64,000 nucleotides of DNA from Albidovulum denitrificans (GCF_002973535.1 NZ_PVEP01000002.1:538417-602416); one strand, 5' to 3'. Shown: positions 9,639 through 18,737, counted from the stretch's first letter. Notes: generated by a model not told the origin, from the letters alone. Numbers and translations: made by a program.

Positions 9639-9868
9639 CCACATAATCCATTGATTAAAAACAAGTTTTTACGGCACGCATTGTGGCGTGATTTGCGTGG
9701 CTTGCAGGCCGCATCGCCCCTTAGAGACTTGAAATTGCAGGCGAAATAGCCGCCCAAATTGGCGCAAGTCTCTGTTTGCCATTTGGCGCGATACGGTTTC
9801 CGGCCGTGGCTACGGGCGCTGGACTTGACTTCAGGGCACCAGCAAGCTGGCGTGGACTTTGAGCAGCT
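9611..9868 (+). repeat. Direct repeat B (copy of the tRNA-Ser flank)
   Basis: Second copy of the sequence downstream of tRNA-Ser, including the exact 37-base block at 9722-9758 and a diverged continuation. It ends about 20 bases before the stop of the metallopeptidase gene, the last gene of the restriction operon, so it separates the DUF3883 cassette from that operon. The stretch 9442-9610 shows no gene. Confidence 0.8.
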
Positions 9869-9888
9869 ACGGTCAGTCTCGGAAGGTT

Positions 9889-10605
9889 TCAGGCCATCGC
9901 CCGTTCCAGCCTCTGCTTCCGACGTTCCCAGTCAGGCATTACTTTGTCGAGGAGTTCGAAGAACGCCGTTCCGTGATGGGGCTCCGCCACGTGACAGAGC
10001 TCGTGGGTGATCACGTAGTCTATGGCATCGACCGGTGCCTGTACTAGGCGGCGATTGAGCAGCAAGCGTCCGGCCGACGACATGGACCCCCATCGCTTCC
10101 TGGTCTGACGCACGATGAGACCTTTCGGCCGAAATGCCTCGGGGTTCGGGAAGTGGCCGAGACAGAGTTTAATGCGCTCTGGAAACTTGATGTGGGCCCG
10201 GTCCCGGTACCATGCCTCGACAAGTTCGCGCGTGATCTCAGGCCGGTTAGGCCGGTGAGTCTGCACGACGATGTAGCCGCGGATCAGCTTCACGCTCTCT
10301 TGGACATGCGGGACGACCTTCAGCCGATACTGCCGCCCCAGGTAGAGATGCGTCTCCCCGGCGACGAACCTGCGCTCCGGCGTCCGCGGCAGGAACTGGG
10401 AGAAGTACCGCTGCTGCCTCGTCACCCAAGCCGCCCGCTTCCGCAGCTTGGCTTCGATGGCGTCGAGCGTCGAGTCCTCCGGGGCCGCGATCACCACCGA
10501 TGCATCCGGCTCGACGGAGATCTCCAGTGTCTTCCTCGGGCGGCGGACGATCTCGTATTGGATCTCCTGCGTGCCGTACTGCAGGTAGTGCAACTCCCGT
10601 GTCAT
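9889..10605 (-). CDS. YgjP/DUF45-type (M48-like) metallopeptidase
   Basis: A 238-residue zinc peptidase of the YgjP/DUF45 group. The zinc site is H201-E-L-C-H205 with the third ligand likely H211, followed by the family's aromatic pair (FF). The N-terminal ~90 residues contain the usual beta-rich half ending in GRQYRLKV. Its ATG overlaps the HsdR stop (ATGA, 10602-10605), so it is the last gene of the restriction operon. Genes of this family are often found directly behind hsdR; HsdR is known to be controlled by proteolysis in E. coli (by ClpXP), so a role in processing or removing HsdR is a reasonable but unproven idea. Confidence 0.85.
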   Translation of the reverse strand: MTRELHYLQYGTQEIQYEIVRRPRKTLEISVEPDASVVIAAPEDSTLDAIEAKLRKRAAWVTRQQRYFSQFLPRTPERRFVAGETHLYLGRQYRLKVVPHVQESVKLIRGYIVVQTHRPNRPEITRELVEAWYRDRAHIKFPERIKLCLGHFPNPEAFRPKGLIVRQTRKRWGSMSSAGRLLLNRRLVQAPVDAIDYVITHELCHVAEPHHGTAFFELLDKVMPDWERRKQRLERAMA

Positions 10606-13600
10606 GCCGCGAACCTGGCCCGGGCGAGATCCATGATCTTCAACTCGAGCTCGTCGAGCACCTCCACGGGCAGGTCGACGCTCTTTTCGTCGCGCAGGAC
10701 GTCGAAGAAGTAGTCATCGATTGCATTCCGCAGATTGTTTTGGGCGACCTCGTTCGACCAGATGTCCACGATCAGGTGCGACTTGATGATGTCGATGATC
10801 TGTTGAGCGATGTTTGCTGCATCCTCGCCTCCAACCAGCACGTCTCCTGCGGTCTTCAGCTGACCGTCCAGAATCCCGAAGAACGCCTGTGCATCCTCAT
10901 CGCCCCGGATGCTTTCCGGAACATCCCGGCCCCGGTCCTTGCGTCCGACCTTGCTCGCGAGGTTCACGACGCTGTTCAGGTAGTCGCGCTCGGACAGCCG
11001 CTTCTCGCGATAGGCGCGGATGGTTTCTTCGAGCAGCTCGGAGAACTCTTTGTAGAGCGTCGGGTCCTCATCCATCTTCTCGGTGATTGCCCGCCGGGTT
11101 GCGCTGGCGATGCGGTCTGCCCTCGAGGCTTCTGAGACGCCAGTCTCCTCGACGACAGCCTTCAGCGCGTCGGGATCGTTGATGTTGACCACCTCGATGA
11201 TGGTTTCCGCCGGCATTGCCACAACGTGGTCATCGAGCAGCTTCTGGATCTTTGGCTCGAACTCGCGAACGTCCACCGTCTCCTGGTAGCGGAGCTGGAC
11301 CGAGCGCTTGAGTTCGGAGAACTGCTTCCAGTCCCGCTTCAAGGCATCGACCTTGGCCTCGTCGAAGACATCGAACAGCTTGTCGGATGAGAGCGAGATA
11401 TGCAGGCACCGGCTGAATGCCTTGAGGCGCGCGTAGAACTCGTGGCGCAGCGCCTCGTCAGCGAGGTGCTGCTCGAACTGCTCCATGTCCTTTTTGTTAC
11501 GGACAGGCTTGAAGAGGTCCCAGAGCTGGTCGTGCAACTGGGGTAGCTTGCGGATCTCCTCCCGGACATCGTGCACCGTCCCGGCGAGGTCGGCCGCCTC
11601 GTAACCCTCAAAGGCGCTGTACGTCGTCAGGGCGCTGTCCAACTCACCCAGCAGCCCTTCGTAGTCGACGATGAAGCCGAACTGCTTCTCTATGCCGCCG
11701 TCCTCATAGAGCCGGTTCACGCGCGCAATCGCCTGCAGGAGATTGTGTTCCTTCAGGGACTTGCAGACGTAAAGCACCGTGTTCCGGGGTGCGTCGAAGC
11801 CGGTGAGCAGCTTGGAGACGACGATCAGGATCTCCGGATCGCCGGAGCCCTTGAAGGCATCAATGATCTGGCGGTTGTACTCATCCTCGGTCTTGTACCG
11901 CGCCATCATCTGCGACCAGAAGCGGCGCACGAGGTCCCTGGACTCCTGGTCGACCTCCTCGTTGCCTTCGTTCTCGTCCGGCGGCGAAATGACGATCGCG
12001 CTCGAGACGTGGCCGATCTCGTCGAGAACCTCCTTGAAGCGGACGGCCGCCGCCTTCGACGGGGCGACGAGCTGCGCCTTGAAGCCGGTCCCCTGCCAGT
12101 GCTGGCGATAGTGCTCGGAGATGTCGAACGCCTTGGCTCGGATGGCCTGGTCAGTCTTGGCCAGCGCGTCCATCCGGGAGAACTTGCGTTTGAGGTCGGC
12201 CTTCTGACTGTCAGTCAGCCCCTCGCTGATCTTCTCGAACCAGCGGTCGATGACGGCGCCCGAGACCTGCTGCTCGACAAGCCGTCCCTCGTAGAGCAGC
12301 GGCACGACGGCACCGTCGGCGACCGCCTCATCGATGGCGTAGCGGTGGATCAGCCGCCCGAAGGTCGACAGCGTGTTCTTCTCCTTCTTGAGCAGGGGCG
12401 TGCCGGTGAAGCCGAGGTAACAGGCCTTGGGCAGGAGGCGCCGCATCTTGGCCGCGAACTGGCTGTGGCCGCCGTAGCGCCCGGTCTGCGTCCTGTGGCT
12501 CTCGTCCACCAGAACGAAGATGTTCGGATCGTCGTCCACCAGCTTGCTGTTCTTCAGCGCCGTGTCGAACTTGTTGATGATCGTGGTGACCAGCGGTGCC
12601 TTGTTGTGGACAAGCTCCAGAAGGTGAGCCCCGCTCGTCGCGCGAACCGGCTCGAGGTCGCACGACTTGAAGGTATCCTTGATCTGCTTGTCGAGATCGT
12701 CGCGGTCAGTGACGATGAGGATCCGCGGGTTCTCGATGCTGCGCTCGAGAGCGAGCGAGCGCCCCAGCATCACCATCGTCAACGATTTGCCCGATCCCTG
12801 CGTGTGCCAGATCACGCCGCCCTTGCGAGCGCCGCTGACATCATGCTGCTTGACCGTCTCGACCGCGCGCCGGATCCCGAAGAACTGCTGATGGCGTGCC
12901 ACCTTGCGGACGCCGCCGTCGAACACGGTGAAGCGGCGGACGAGATCGAGCAGCCGCTCGGGGCGGCACAGCGCGTACACCGTCCGGTCCTGAGCCGTGA
13001 CCACGCGCTCGCCCTCGGCGGCCATTGCGTCGAAATAGGCGCGTGCGCCTGCGAAGTCGCCGGAGAAGATGGCGTCCTTCTCCGCTGCGGTGAGCACGCG
13101 GTTCGCGAAGGGCGTGATGGCCTCGTCGGTGTCTTCCTCGTCGCGCCAAGTCTGCCAGAACTTCCGCGGCGTCCCGACCGTCGCATAGCGTGCCTCGTTG
13201 CGGTTCATGCCGATCAGCAGCTGGGCGAAGTGGAAGAGCTGCGGGATGTTGTCCTCGTTCTGGTAGCCGATCAGCTGGCTGTCCGCCTTCTTCAGGCTTT
13301 CGGTCGGCCGCTTGTTCTCGATCACGAGGATCGGGATGCCGTTCACGAACGCCACGATGTCGCAACGCTTGGTCTGGCTCGACGCCGTCCTCTCGACCGA
13401 GAACTCGACAGTGACGTGAAAGACGTTGTTCTCCGGCCGCTCCCAATCGATGTAGCGGAACGAGTAGCTCTTCGAGTCGCCATCGATGGACTTCGTGATG
13501 GTCGTGCCGAGGACGAGCGTGTCGTAGATGTCCTGGTTCGTTCCCCGCAGGCCCTTCAGACGGTCGGGCGTGGGCTTGAGCCGGCGCATCGCCTCGTGTG

Positions 13601-13817
13601 CGTCCTCGAGGTCGAAGGCATACTCGCGGCCGCGATGCGTGAAGCCGTTGATGCGCATGAGCTGCTCGGCGAGCACATCGTCCAGCACCACGTTCCGCAG
13701 GCGCCCGCCACGCAGGCGAAGGGCCTCCTCCTGCGAGAGCGGGGTGAACCCGAGCGCAACCAGAAACTGCAGTGCTGGCACTTGGGACTGGTGTTTCTCG
13801 GCGGCGTTGAAGGTCAT
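10602..13817 (-). CDS. hsdR: Type I restriction endonuclease subunit R
   Basis: Motor and nuclease subunit of a type I restriction enzyme; it translocates unmodified DNA and cuts it at a distance. 1071 residues. The N-terminal nuclease has D153 and the E167-N-K169 pair (in LVIENKR). The SF2 helicase shows Walker A GSGKS at 341-345 and DESH at 438-441, with a conserved TGTP motif further on. The C-terminal region is helical, as expected for HsdM contact. An open frame runs up to 14006, but the ATG at 13817 overlaps the kinase stop (ATGA) and begins the family's usual N-terminus. It is separated from hsdM and hsdS by two unusual genes. All key motifs look intact. Confidence 0.95.
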   Translation of the reverse strand: MTFNAAEKHQSQVPALQFLVALGFTPLSQEEALRLRGGRLRNVVLDDVLAEQLMRINGFTHRGREYAFDLEDAHEAMRRLKPTPDRLKGLRGTNQDIYDTLVLGTTITKSIDGDSKSYSFRYIDWERPENNVFHVTVEFSVERTASSQTKRCDIVAFVNGIPILVIENKRPTESLKKADSQLIGYQNEDNIPQLFHFAQLLIGMNRNEARYATVGTPRKFWQTWRDEEDTDEAITPFANRVLTAAEKDAIFSGDFAGARAYFDAMAAEGERVVTAQDRTVYALCRPERLLDLVRRFTVFDGGVRKVARHQQFFGIRRAVETVKQHDVSGARKGGVIWHTQGSGKSLTMVMLGRSLALERSIENPRILIVTDRDDLDKQIKDTFKSCDLEPVRATSGAHLLELVHNKAPLVTTIINKFDTALKNSKLVDDDPNIFVLVDESHRTQTGRYGGHSQFAAKMRRLLPKACYLGFTGTPLLKKEKNTLSTFGRLIHRYAIDEAVADGAVVPLLYEGRLVEQQVSGAVIDRWFEKISEGLTDSQKADLKRKFSRMDALAKTDQAIRAKAFDISEHYRQHWQGTGFKAQLVAPSKAAAVRFKEVLDEIGHVSSAIVISPPDENEGNEEVDQESRDLVRRFWSQMMARYKTEDEYNRQIIDAFKGSGDPEILIVVSKLLTGFDAPRNTVLYVCKSLKEHNLLQAIARVNRLYEDGGIEKQFGFIVDYEGLLGELDSALTTYSAFEGYEAADLAGTVHDVREEIRKLPQLHDQLWDLFKPVRNKKDMEQFEQHLADEALRHEFYARLKAFSRCLHISLSSDKLFDVFDEAKVDALKRDWKQFSELKRSVQLRYQETVDVREFEPKIQKLLDDHVVAMPAETIIEVVNINDPDALKAVVEETGVSEASRADRIASATRRAITEKMDEDPTLYKEFSELLEETIRAYREKRLSERDYLNSVVNLASKVGRKDRGRDVPESIRGDEDAQAFFGILDGQLKTAGDVLVGGEDAANIAQQIIDIIKSHLIVDIWSNEVAQNNLRNAIDDYFFDVLRDEKSVDLPVEVLDELELKIMDLARARFAA

Positions 13818-14890
13818 TTCCCGGTCACCACGAATTGCTTGAAATCCGCGACGACCTTTTCCGCCTGCTTCTGGGTTAGACCCCGTCTGCAGAACTGGGT
13901 GACGCGCTGAGTATTGCCCGAGACCACATTGCGCTTGCTGCAGGTCACGTCGAACATCCCGCCTGCCACAGGCGAGACCGAGTGAGAGAACTCGCATGTC
14001 CCGCATTTGCCGACCTCATTGCCGGCAGCGTCGACGGTCCAGTGCCCGGGATAATCCAGCTTCTCGAGCGCGCGCCGCATCTCGAGCGCGCTAGTGTACC
14101 GTTTGGCCGGATCGGGATGGACGGCCTTCAGGATCACGCGCCGAACTGCCGCCGGGATGTGGCACCCGAAGTCCTTCGCCTGAAGCAGCTTCCCCGACGC
14201 AATGTCCTGATCGTACTGCGCCGAGCCGATGCTGGCGCGGACTGCACGCAGGTGGTCCAGGTGAATCAGCAACCTCGCAAGGGTCATCCCGACCTGGAAG
14301 ATGTCCGAACTGACACCGATGTTTCCGGTCGCGAGGACTTCCGGTGCACGGTGGAGAACGTAAGCGTTCGGGGCCGCCACGGGGGCGCCGTTCGACGAAA
14401 CGCCCGTTATCCCGTAATCGGACAGCATGGCCTGCTGCTGGGGCCCAAGCAGGATGTTTCCCGGCTTAATGTCGTTGTGATAGAAGCTGCGGGCATGGAG
14501 ATACTCTAGCCCCTGTAGGATATCCCGCGCGATCCGCAGGACGGCAGGAAGCGGCAGATAGCCGGCCGGATTCGCCAAGGTCTCGACCGAACCGTTTGGC
14601 TGGTAGTCCATGGCGAGGATGACAGCATGCTCGCCCGACACCGGCACGACATCGGCCTGGTGAACGTACACGAGGTTGTTGTGCTCGAGCCGGTTGCCGA
14701 TCTGGGCTTCACGCAGCCGCTCGTCCACTGACACCCCCGGCTGGAGGATCTTGACCGCGTACTCGCGCTGCACGGCAAGATCATGCGCCAGCCAGACCTC
14801 TCCAAAGCTGCCTGCGCCGATCTTGCTGACCAATCGGTACTTGTAGAGGGTCATGCCGGGCGTGAGGGTGACAAGGACAAGCTGGTTCAT
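13814..14890 (-). CDS. Ser/Thr protein kinase with C-terminal Cys motif, inside hsd operon
   Basis: A Hanks-type kinase of 358 residues. Gly-rich loop GAGSFG at 25-30, ATP-anchoring K47, catalytic loop H138-N-D140-I-K-P-G-N145, metal-binding D158-Y-G (DYG in place of DFG), APE at 182-184 and the structural D196; all essential residues are present, so it should be active. No membrane segment. After the kinase fold (~residue 275) comes a short tail with C296, C299, C317 and C334, arranged like a zinc or Fe-S knuckle. Start ATG at 14890 overlaps the stop of the previous gene (ATGA); an upstream in-frame codon at 14911 is less likely. Kinases are known in phage defence (Stk2, PglW in BREX-like systems), but I know of no standard type I operon that carries one between hsdS and hsdR. 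Confidence 0.9.
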   Translation of the reverse strand: MNQLVLVTLTPGMTLYKYRLVSKIGAGSFGEVWLAHDLAVQREYAVKILQPGVSVDERLREAQIGNRLEHNNLVYVHQADVVPVSGEHAVILAMDYQPNGSVETLANPAGYLPLPAVLRIARDILQGLEYLHARSFYHNDIKPGNILLGPQQQAMLSDYGITGVSSNGAPVAAPNAYVLHRAPEVLATGNIGVSSDIFQVGMTLARLLIHLDHLRAVRASIGSAQYDQDIASGKLLQAKDFGCHIPAAVRRVILKAVHPDPAKRYTSALEMRRALEKLDYPGHWTVDAAGNEVGKCGTCEFSHSVSPVAGGMFDVTCSKRNVVSGNTQRVTQFCRRGLTQKQAEKVVADFKQFVVTGK

Positions 14891-15354
14891 GGCCGGCGCA
14901 GCCCCCACCATGCCGCATTCACGGCGTCCGCCATCTTGTTGTCCCAGTACTTGTCGGTCTTGCCGACCCGGGTTTCGGCGTGCTGCTTCGTGTCCCTGCT
15001 CGTCGTGGGCATGGACGAGTAGATCTTCAGTTCGACCGGGATGCCGCGATGCGCACAGGCGAGCACGACGGCGGCATCTGCATGAGCCGACTTCCGCTTC
15101 GCCTTGGTATCATTCTGTGTGTATTCGTTCTGCTTGATCATCACCTTGGCGATGCCGGGGTGGGCATCGAAGATCGCGAGGATTTCGTGGTACAGCCAGT
15201 CCAGCCGCTCGGCATCGGCGTCCTCCCCGATAGGAGCAGGGACGGACAGCTTGTTGTCGCTGGCGGCGTTCTCCAACGTGTAGGCGCCGCCCACCTCCGA
15301 CACGACGGCGTAGCGAGGCGCCTTCGGGTCGCCGCGAAATCCCAAAACTTTCAT
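14887..15354 (-). CDS. RuvC/RNase H-fold protein of unknown role
   Basis: 155 residues. The order of elements matches a RuvC-like RNase H fold: first strand MKVLGF, a helix then the strand IAKVMIKQNE, a helix with A-C-A-H-R-G-I-P-V-E, and a last helix around D143 (MADAVNAAWW), similar to the DALA motif of RuvC. The usual Asp in the first strand is not at its expected place (residue 7 is Arg; D9 is two residues later), and the central acid appears as E77 in a K-Q-N-E context. It may therefore be a catalytically altered or dead member. It is translationally coupled to hsdS before it and the kinase after it (ATGA at both ends). The start at 15354 replaces a longer frame to 15462 for that reason. 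Fold call is by eye. Confidence 0.6.
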   Translation of the reverse strand: MKVLGFRGDPKAPRYAVVSEVGGAYTLENAASDNKLSVPAPIGEDADAERLDWLYHEILAIFDAHPGIAKVMIKQNEYTQNDTKAKRKSAHADAAVVLACAHRGIPVELKIYSSMPTTSRDTKQHAETRVGKTDKYWDNKMADAVNAAWWGLRRP

Positions 15355-16637
15355 GCCAGTTCCTTCTCTGAATTCACCCGCCATTCGCCCGTCAGCAGCT
15401 TCTGCATGAGGCCACGTTTCTGGCGGGTCAGGGCTTCGATCTCGGTTTCGAAGCCAGCGCATTCGGTGTGCGAGGCGGTCACGATGGCGGCGATAGCAGT
15501 CTGTTCCGCCGGGTCCATCGGGAGGCAGAGTTTGCCTTCGAGGAACTGGCTATTGGTAACGGCAATCGTGTTCTTGGCGCCCTTCTGGACGAGGGGATGG
15601 AGGTAGTTGCGCGCGGCCAGCGGAGACTCGAAGAGCGCGTCGAGGATCACGCCGAGCGCGTAGGTCTGCGGGGTGAAGACCCCGTAGAGCGGCGAGACGA
15701 TGACCTCGCGGTCGATCTTGCTCTGCTTGATGATGCCGAGCGGGAAGTCGCCCGTGGGGCTTTTGGTGTAGACAATGTCGCCGGGCAGGACGCGGTTGTA
15801 GTGGTCGGTGTTTGCGGCCGAGAACGACCGTCCGAGATGTTCGACCTGGTTCACCAGCCCTTTGTGGACCGAGACCGAGTAGACCTCCTCCGCGCCGGTC
15901 GATTTGGAGCCGTGCTCGTGGAGAACCGCGCTCAGGGGGACTTCGCGCCACTCGCCCGTAAAGCCGGGCAACCTGACCTTGCCGGTGAACAGATGGGTCC
16001 GGAACCAGACGCGGCGACGGATGTTCAGCGCGCGGAGGGCAGTGAGCTTTTCGAGCGCCTCGTCCCACGTCCGCAGGATCTCGGCGATCTTGCGCTGTTC
16101 GGGGAGTGGGGGGATCGGGATTGGGCAGTGCCGGCGGAACTCCGTTGGATTGATGTTCGCTTGGCTCACACCTCGCGTGGAGAGGCGCTTCAAAGCGCGT
16201 TGTGCGATGTCGCTAGTGAGCCAAGCGGCAACATATTCAGCGTCCGCGCGCTGTGGATCGACGTGCAGGCGGACCAGATAGGATGCGAATACGGCGTCAA
16301 AGTCTTCGCGGACATAGCCGACTTTACCGACCAGATCGGGGCTGTTGGTGCGGTTGAGAAGGATGTCTCCACGGCGAAGACGGAACGCCGACCAGTCGGT
16401 GCCGCCGCTGTCGACGGTGGCAAGTTCTTCGAACCTTACGACGCCGTCGACAAGGTCCCGCATTCCGACAATGGACGTGTCACCAGCAGAATCGCCAGGC
16501 TCGCTGAGGCCATACTCTGTCCCGCTCAAGACGTCATCCATTACGCCGATTGCCCAGTCGGTCGGGAGATCGCCGTCGAACAGTGACGCCGCGAAGGCGG
16601 TCCTTGCAGTCGGCGTCGGTATTGAAAGATCATCCAT
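15351..16637 (-). CDS. hsdS: Type I restriction specificity subunit S (two target domains)
   Basis: Full-length HsdS (428 residues) that selects the DNA target for methylation and cleavage. Two target-recognition domains are each followed by the conserved helical segment; the first contains IPIPPLPEQRKIAEIL at about 180 and the second ends in a matching QKRGLMQKLLTGEWRV helix at the C-terminus. It overlaps the end of hsdM by eight bases. The start could be ATG 16637 or GTG 16643; a GAGGGAG site lies 4-5 bases from the GTG and about 10 from the ATG, so this is not settled. The frame is intact. A separate half-size S-like protein is encoded at the head of the same operon. Confidence 0.92.
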   Translation of the reverse strand: MDDLSIPTPTARTAFAASLFDGDLPTDWAIGVMDDVLSGTEYGLSEPGDSAGDTSIVGMRDLVDGVVRFEELATVDSGGTDWSAFRLRRGDILLNRTNSPDLVGKVGYVREDFDAVFASYLVRLHVDPQRADAEYVAAWLTSDIAQRALKRLSTRGVSQANINPTEFRRHCPIPIPPLPEQRKIAEILRTWDEALEKLTALRALNIRRRVWFRTHLFTGKVRLPGFTGEWREVPLSAVLHEHGSKSTGAEEVYSVSVHKGLVNQVEHLGRSFSAANTDHYNRVLPGDIVYTKSPTGDFPLGIIKQSKIDREVIVSPLYGVFTPQTYALGVILDALFESPLAARNYLHPLVQKGAKNTIAVTNSQFLEGKLCLPMDPAEQTAIAAIVTASHTECAGFETEIEALTRQKRGLMQKLLTGEWRVNSEKELA

Positions 16638-18147
16638 CGACACCGAGCTCCCTCAGATACCCGGCCATCTTCGCCCGTACCTCGGCCAGCTCGGCCTCGA
16701 TCCGCAGGATGTCCATTTGCACCGCGGCGACGTCGATCTCTTCCTCCGGTTCGAAGGTGTCGACGTAGCGGGGGATGTTGAGGTTGAAGCCGTTCTCGGC
16801 GATCTCCTCGGGGCTGGCTCGGTGCGAATACCGCTCGACCTCGGCGCGGGTGCCGTAGGTCTCCAGCACCTTTGCCACATGCGCATCGTCCATCACGTTC
16901 TGGGTCTTGCCCGGTATGAACTCCTTGCTGGCGTCGATGAACAGCACGTCGCGCCGATCCGCATTTGCGCCGCCTTCCTCGCGCGAGCGGTCGAAGATCA
17001 GGATGGCGACTGGGATCCCCGTGGTGGTGAACAGGTTGGCGGGTAGGCCGACGACGGCGTCGAGCAGGTTTTCCTCGATCAGTTGCTGGCGGATGCGCCC
17101 CTCGGCGCCCCCCCGGAACAGCACGCCGTGCGGCACGATCACCGCCACGCGGCCGGACTGGCGTTTGGCGATCTCGATCATGTGGGTGATGAAGGCGTAG
17201 TCGCCCTTGGACTTCGGCGGCACGCCGCGCCAGAAGCGCTTGTACTGGTCGCTGTCCGCATCCTCCGCGCCCCACTTGTCCAGCGAGAAGGGCGGATTGG
17301 CGAGCACCACGTCGAAGCGCATGAGGTGATCGCCTTCCACCAGCGCGGGGCTGTTGAGCGTGTCGCACCATTCGATGCGGGCGGCGTCCTTGGCGTGCAG
17401 GAACATGTTCATCCGGGCCAGCGCCCAGGTCGCCCCGTTCACCTCCTGCCCGTAGAGGGCGAAATTCTCGGAACCCACCTCCTGCGAAGCCTGGATGAGC
17501 AGCGAGCCGGACCCACAGGCGGGATCGCAGATCGTGTTGCCGGGCTGCGGCGCCGCCAGCTTGGCCAACAGACGCGACACGGCCGTCGGCGTGTAGAACT
17601 CGCCGGCCTTCTTTCCGGCGTCCGAAGCGAAGCGCGAGATCAGGTAGATGTAGCACTCGCCGATGATGTCCTCGGTCACCCGCGACGGGCGCAGGTCGAG
17701 GGCGGGCTTGGCGAAGTCCTCGAGAAGGTTCTTGAGGCGGCGGTTGCGATCCTTCGGGCGGCCGAGGTTGGCCTCGGAGTTGAAGTCGATGTTGCGGAAG
17801 ACGCCCTCGAGCTTCGCGCGGTTCGCGTCCTCGATCTTCTCCAGCGCGATGTTGATCAGCTCGCCGATGTTGGCCTCGTTCCGCTGGGCGTAGAGGTCGT
17901 AGTAGCTGGCGCCCTCGGGCAGGATGAACCGCTCGCGCTCGAGGCGGCGTCGAATGCGGGCCTCGTCGTCTCCGTACTGCTTGCGGTAGGTTTCGAGGTG
18001 GTCGTTCCAGAGGTCCGAAATGTACTTCAGGAACAACATCACGAGGATATAGTCCTTGTACTGGCCGGCATCGACGGCGCCCCGGAAGGTGTCGCAGGCC
18101 GCCCAGGCGGTCTGGTTGATCTGCTGCTGGGTGATCTGGTCGGTCAT
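16630..18147 (-). CDS. hsdM: Type I restriction DNA methyltransferase subunit M
   Basis: N6-adenine methyltransferase subunit of the type I complex. 505 residues with the N-terminal helical HsdM domain (about 1-150), the AdoMet-binding motif DPACGSG at 208-214 and the catalytic motif N284-P-P-F287. The ATG at 18147 overlaps the stop of the preceding half-S gene (ATGA), and the hsdS start lies inside its last codons. It should form M2S1 with HsdS and protect host DNA at hemimethylated sites. Nothing in the sequence suggests damage. Confidence 0.95.
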   Translation of the reverse strand: MTDQITQQQINQTAWAACDTFRGAVDAGQYKDYILVMLFLKYISDLWNDHLETYRKQYGDDEARIRRRLERERFILPEGASYYDLYAQRNEANIGELINIALEKIEDANRAKLEGVFRNIDFNSEANLGRPKDRNRRLKNLLEDFAKPALDLRPSRVTEDIIGECYIYLISRFASDAGKKAGEFYTPTAVSRLLAKLAAPQPGNTICDPACGSGSLLIQASQEVGSENFALYGQEVNGATWALARMNMFLHAKDAARIEWCDTLNSPALVEGDHLMRFDVVLANPPFSLDKWGAEDADSDQYKRFWRGVPPKSKGDYAFITHMIEIAKRQSGRVAVIVPHGVLFRGGAEGRIRQQLIEENLLDAVVGLPANLFTTTGIPVAILIFDRSREEGGANADRRDVLFIDASKEFIPGKTQNVMDDAHVAKVLETYGTRAEVERYSHRASPEEIAENGFNLNIPRYVDTFEPEEEIDVAAVQMDILRIEAELAEVRAKMAGYLRELGVDG

Positions 18148-18737
18148 CGGGCAATTTCCTTTTGGTCGGCGGCCTTAGCGGCATCGACGAGAACGGCGCT
18201 TACGAGTGTTTCCCTGCGAGCGGCGAGTTGCCGGAGCAATTGCCCCTCCTGCCGGGCGAGAGCAGCGAGGTCGATGATGCGTCTCTGCGTCAGCAGGTCG
18301 GGCACGGCGATCTCGAGGCCTTCGAGGGCCACCATCGGGATCATCCTGAGGCTCGTGCCCTGTGCCTCCGCGCAGAGCCTGCGCTGCGCGTCGGGCTGGT
18401 TGATGGCCCATGCCAAGTATTCGGGGAGAACGCGGTCCCTGTTGGGGCGAATGATTACCAGCGGGACGATGACCACGACGGGTTCCGGCAGCGGATCGGG
18501 AATGGCCGCTGCAGCGTTCGGCTCGCCACGCGAGCGAAAGACGACCTCGCCGCCGCGTACGAGGTATCGGTCGGACAGCTTGTCCAGGTCGTACCTCTGG
18601 AAGTCCGGGCCGGGCGCCTCACCGCTAGCCCCGACGTCACGCAGCTGCAGCGCCGGCACCCCACCCTCCGGCAGCGGATCGAGCCTGCCGCGCGCCGTGT
18701 AGCCGGAGTGAATGTCGGAGAGCTCCGCGAGCCTCAT
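18144..18737 (-). CDS. Half-size HsdS-like specificity protein
   Basis: A 197-residue protein built like one half of HsdS: one target-recognition domain (about 1-135, with the typical QLRDV and GEVVFRSRG segments) followed by one helical spacer region (LEGLEIAVPDLLTQRRIIDLAALARQ). It heads the seven-gene operon and ends in ATGA with hsdM. Half-S proteins can dimerise into a working specificity subunit in some type I systems, so this could give the methylase a second, symmetric target or modulate the full HsdS. Whether it is used for specificity or regulation cannot be seen. The ATG lies about 10 bases downstream of a strong palindrome. Confidence 0.8.
   Translation of the reverse strand: MRLAELSDIHSGYTARGRLDPLPEGGVPALQLRDVGASGEAPGPDFQRYDLDKLSDRYLVRGGEVVFRSRGEPNAAAAIPDPLPEPVVVIVPLVIIRPNRDRVLPEYLAWAINQPDAQRRLCAEAQGTSLRMIPMVALEGLEIAVPDLLTQRRIIDLAALARQEGQLLRQLAARRETLVSAVLVDAAKAADQKEIAR

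Noticed and set aside
11571..13910. 779-codon plus-strand frame
   Set aside because: Antisense to hsdR, whose helicase motifs are clear; the translation lacks any family motif.
16541..18184. 547-codon minus-strand frame
   Set aside because: Out-of-frame reading of hsdM; Arg/Pro-rich.
17083..18702. 539-codon plus-strand frame
   Set aside because: Antisense to hsdM and the half-S gene, both with conserved motifs and coupled starts.
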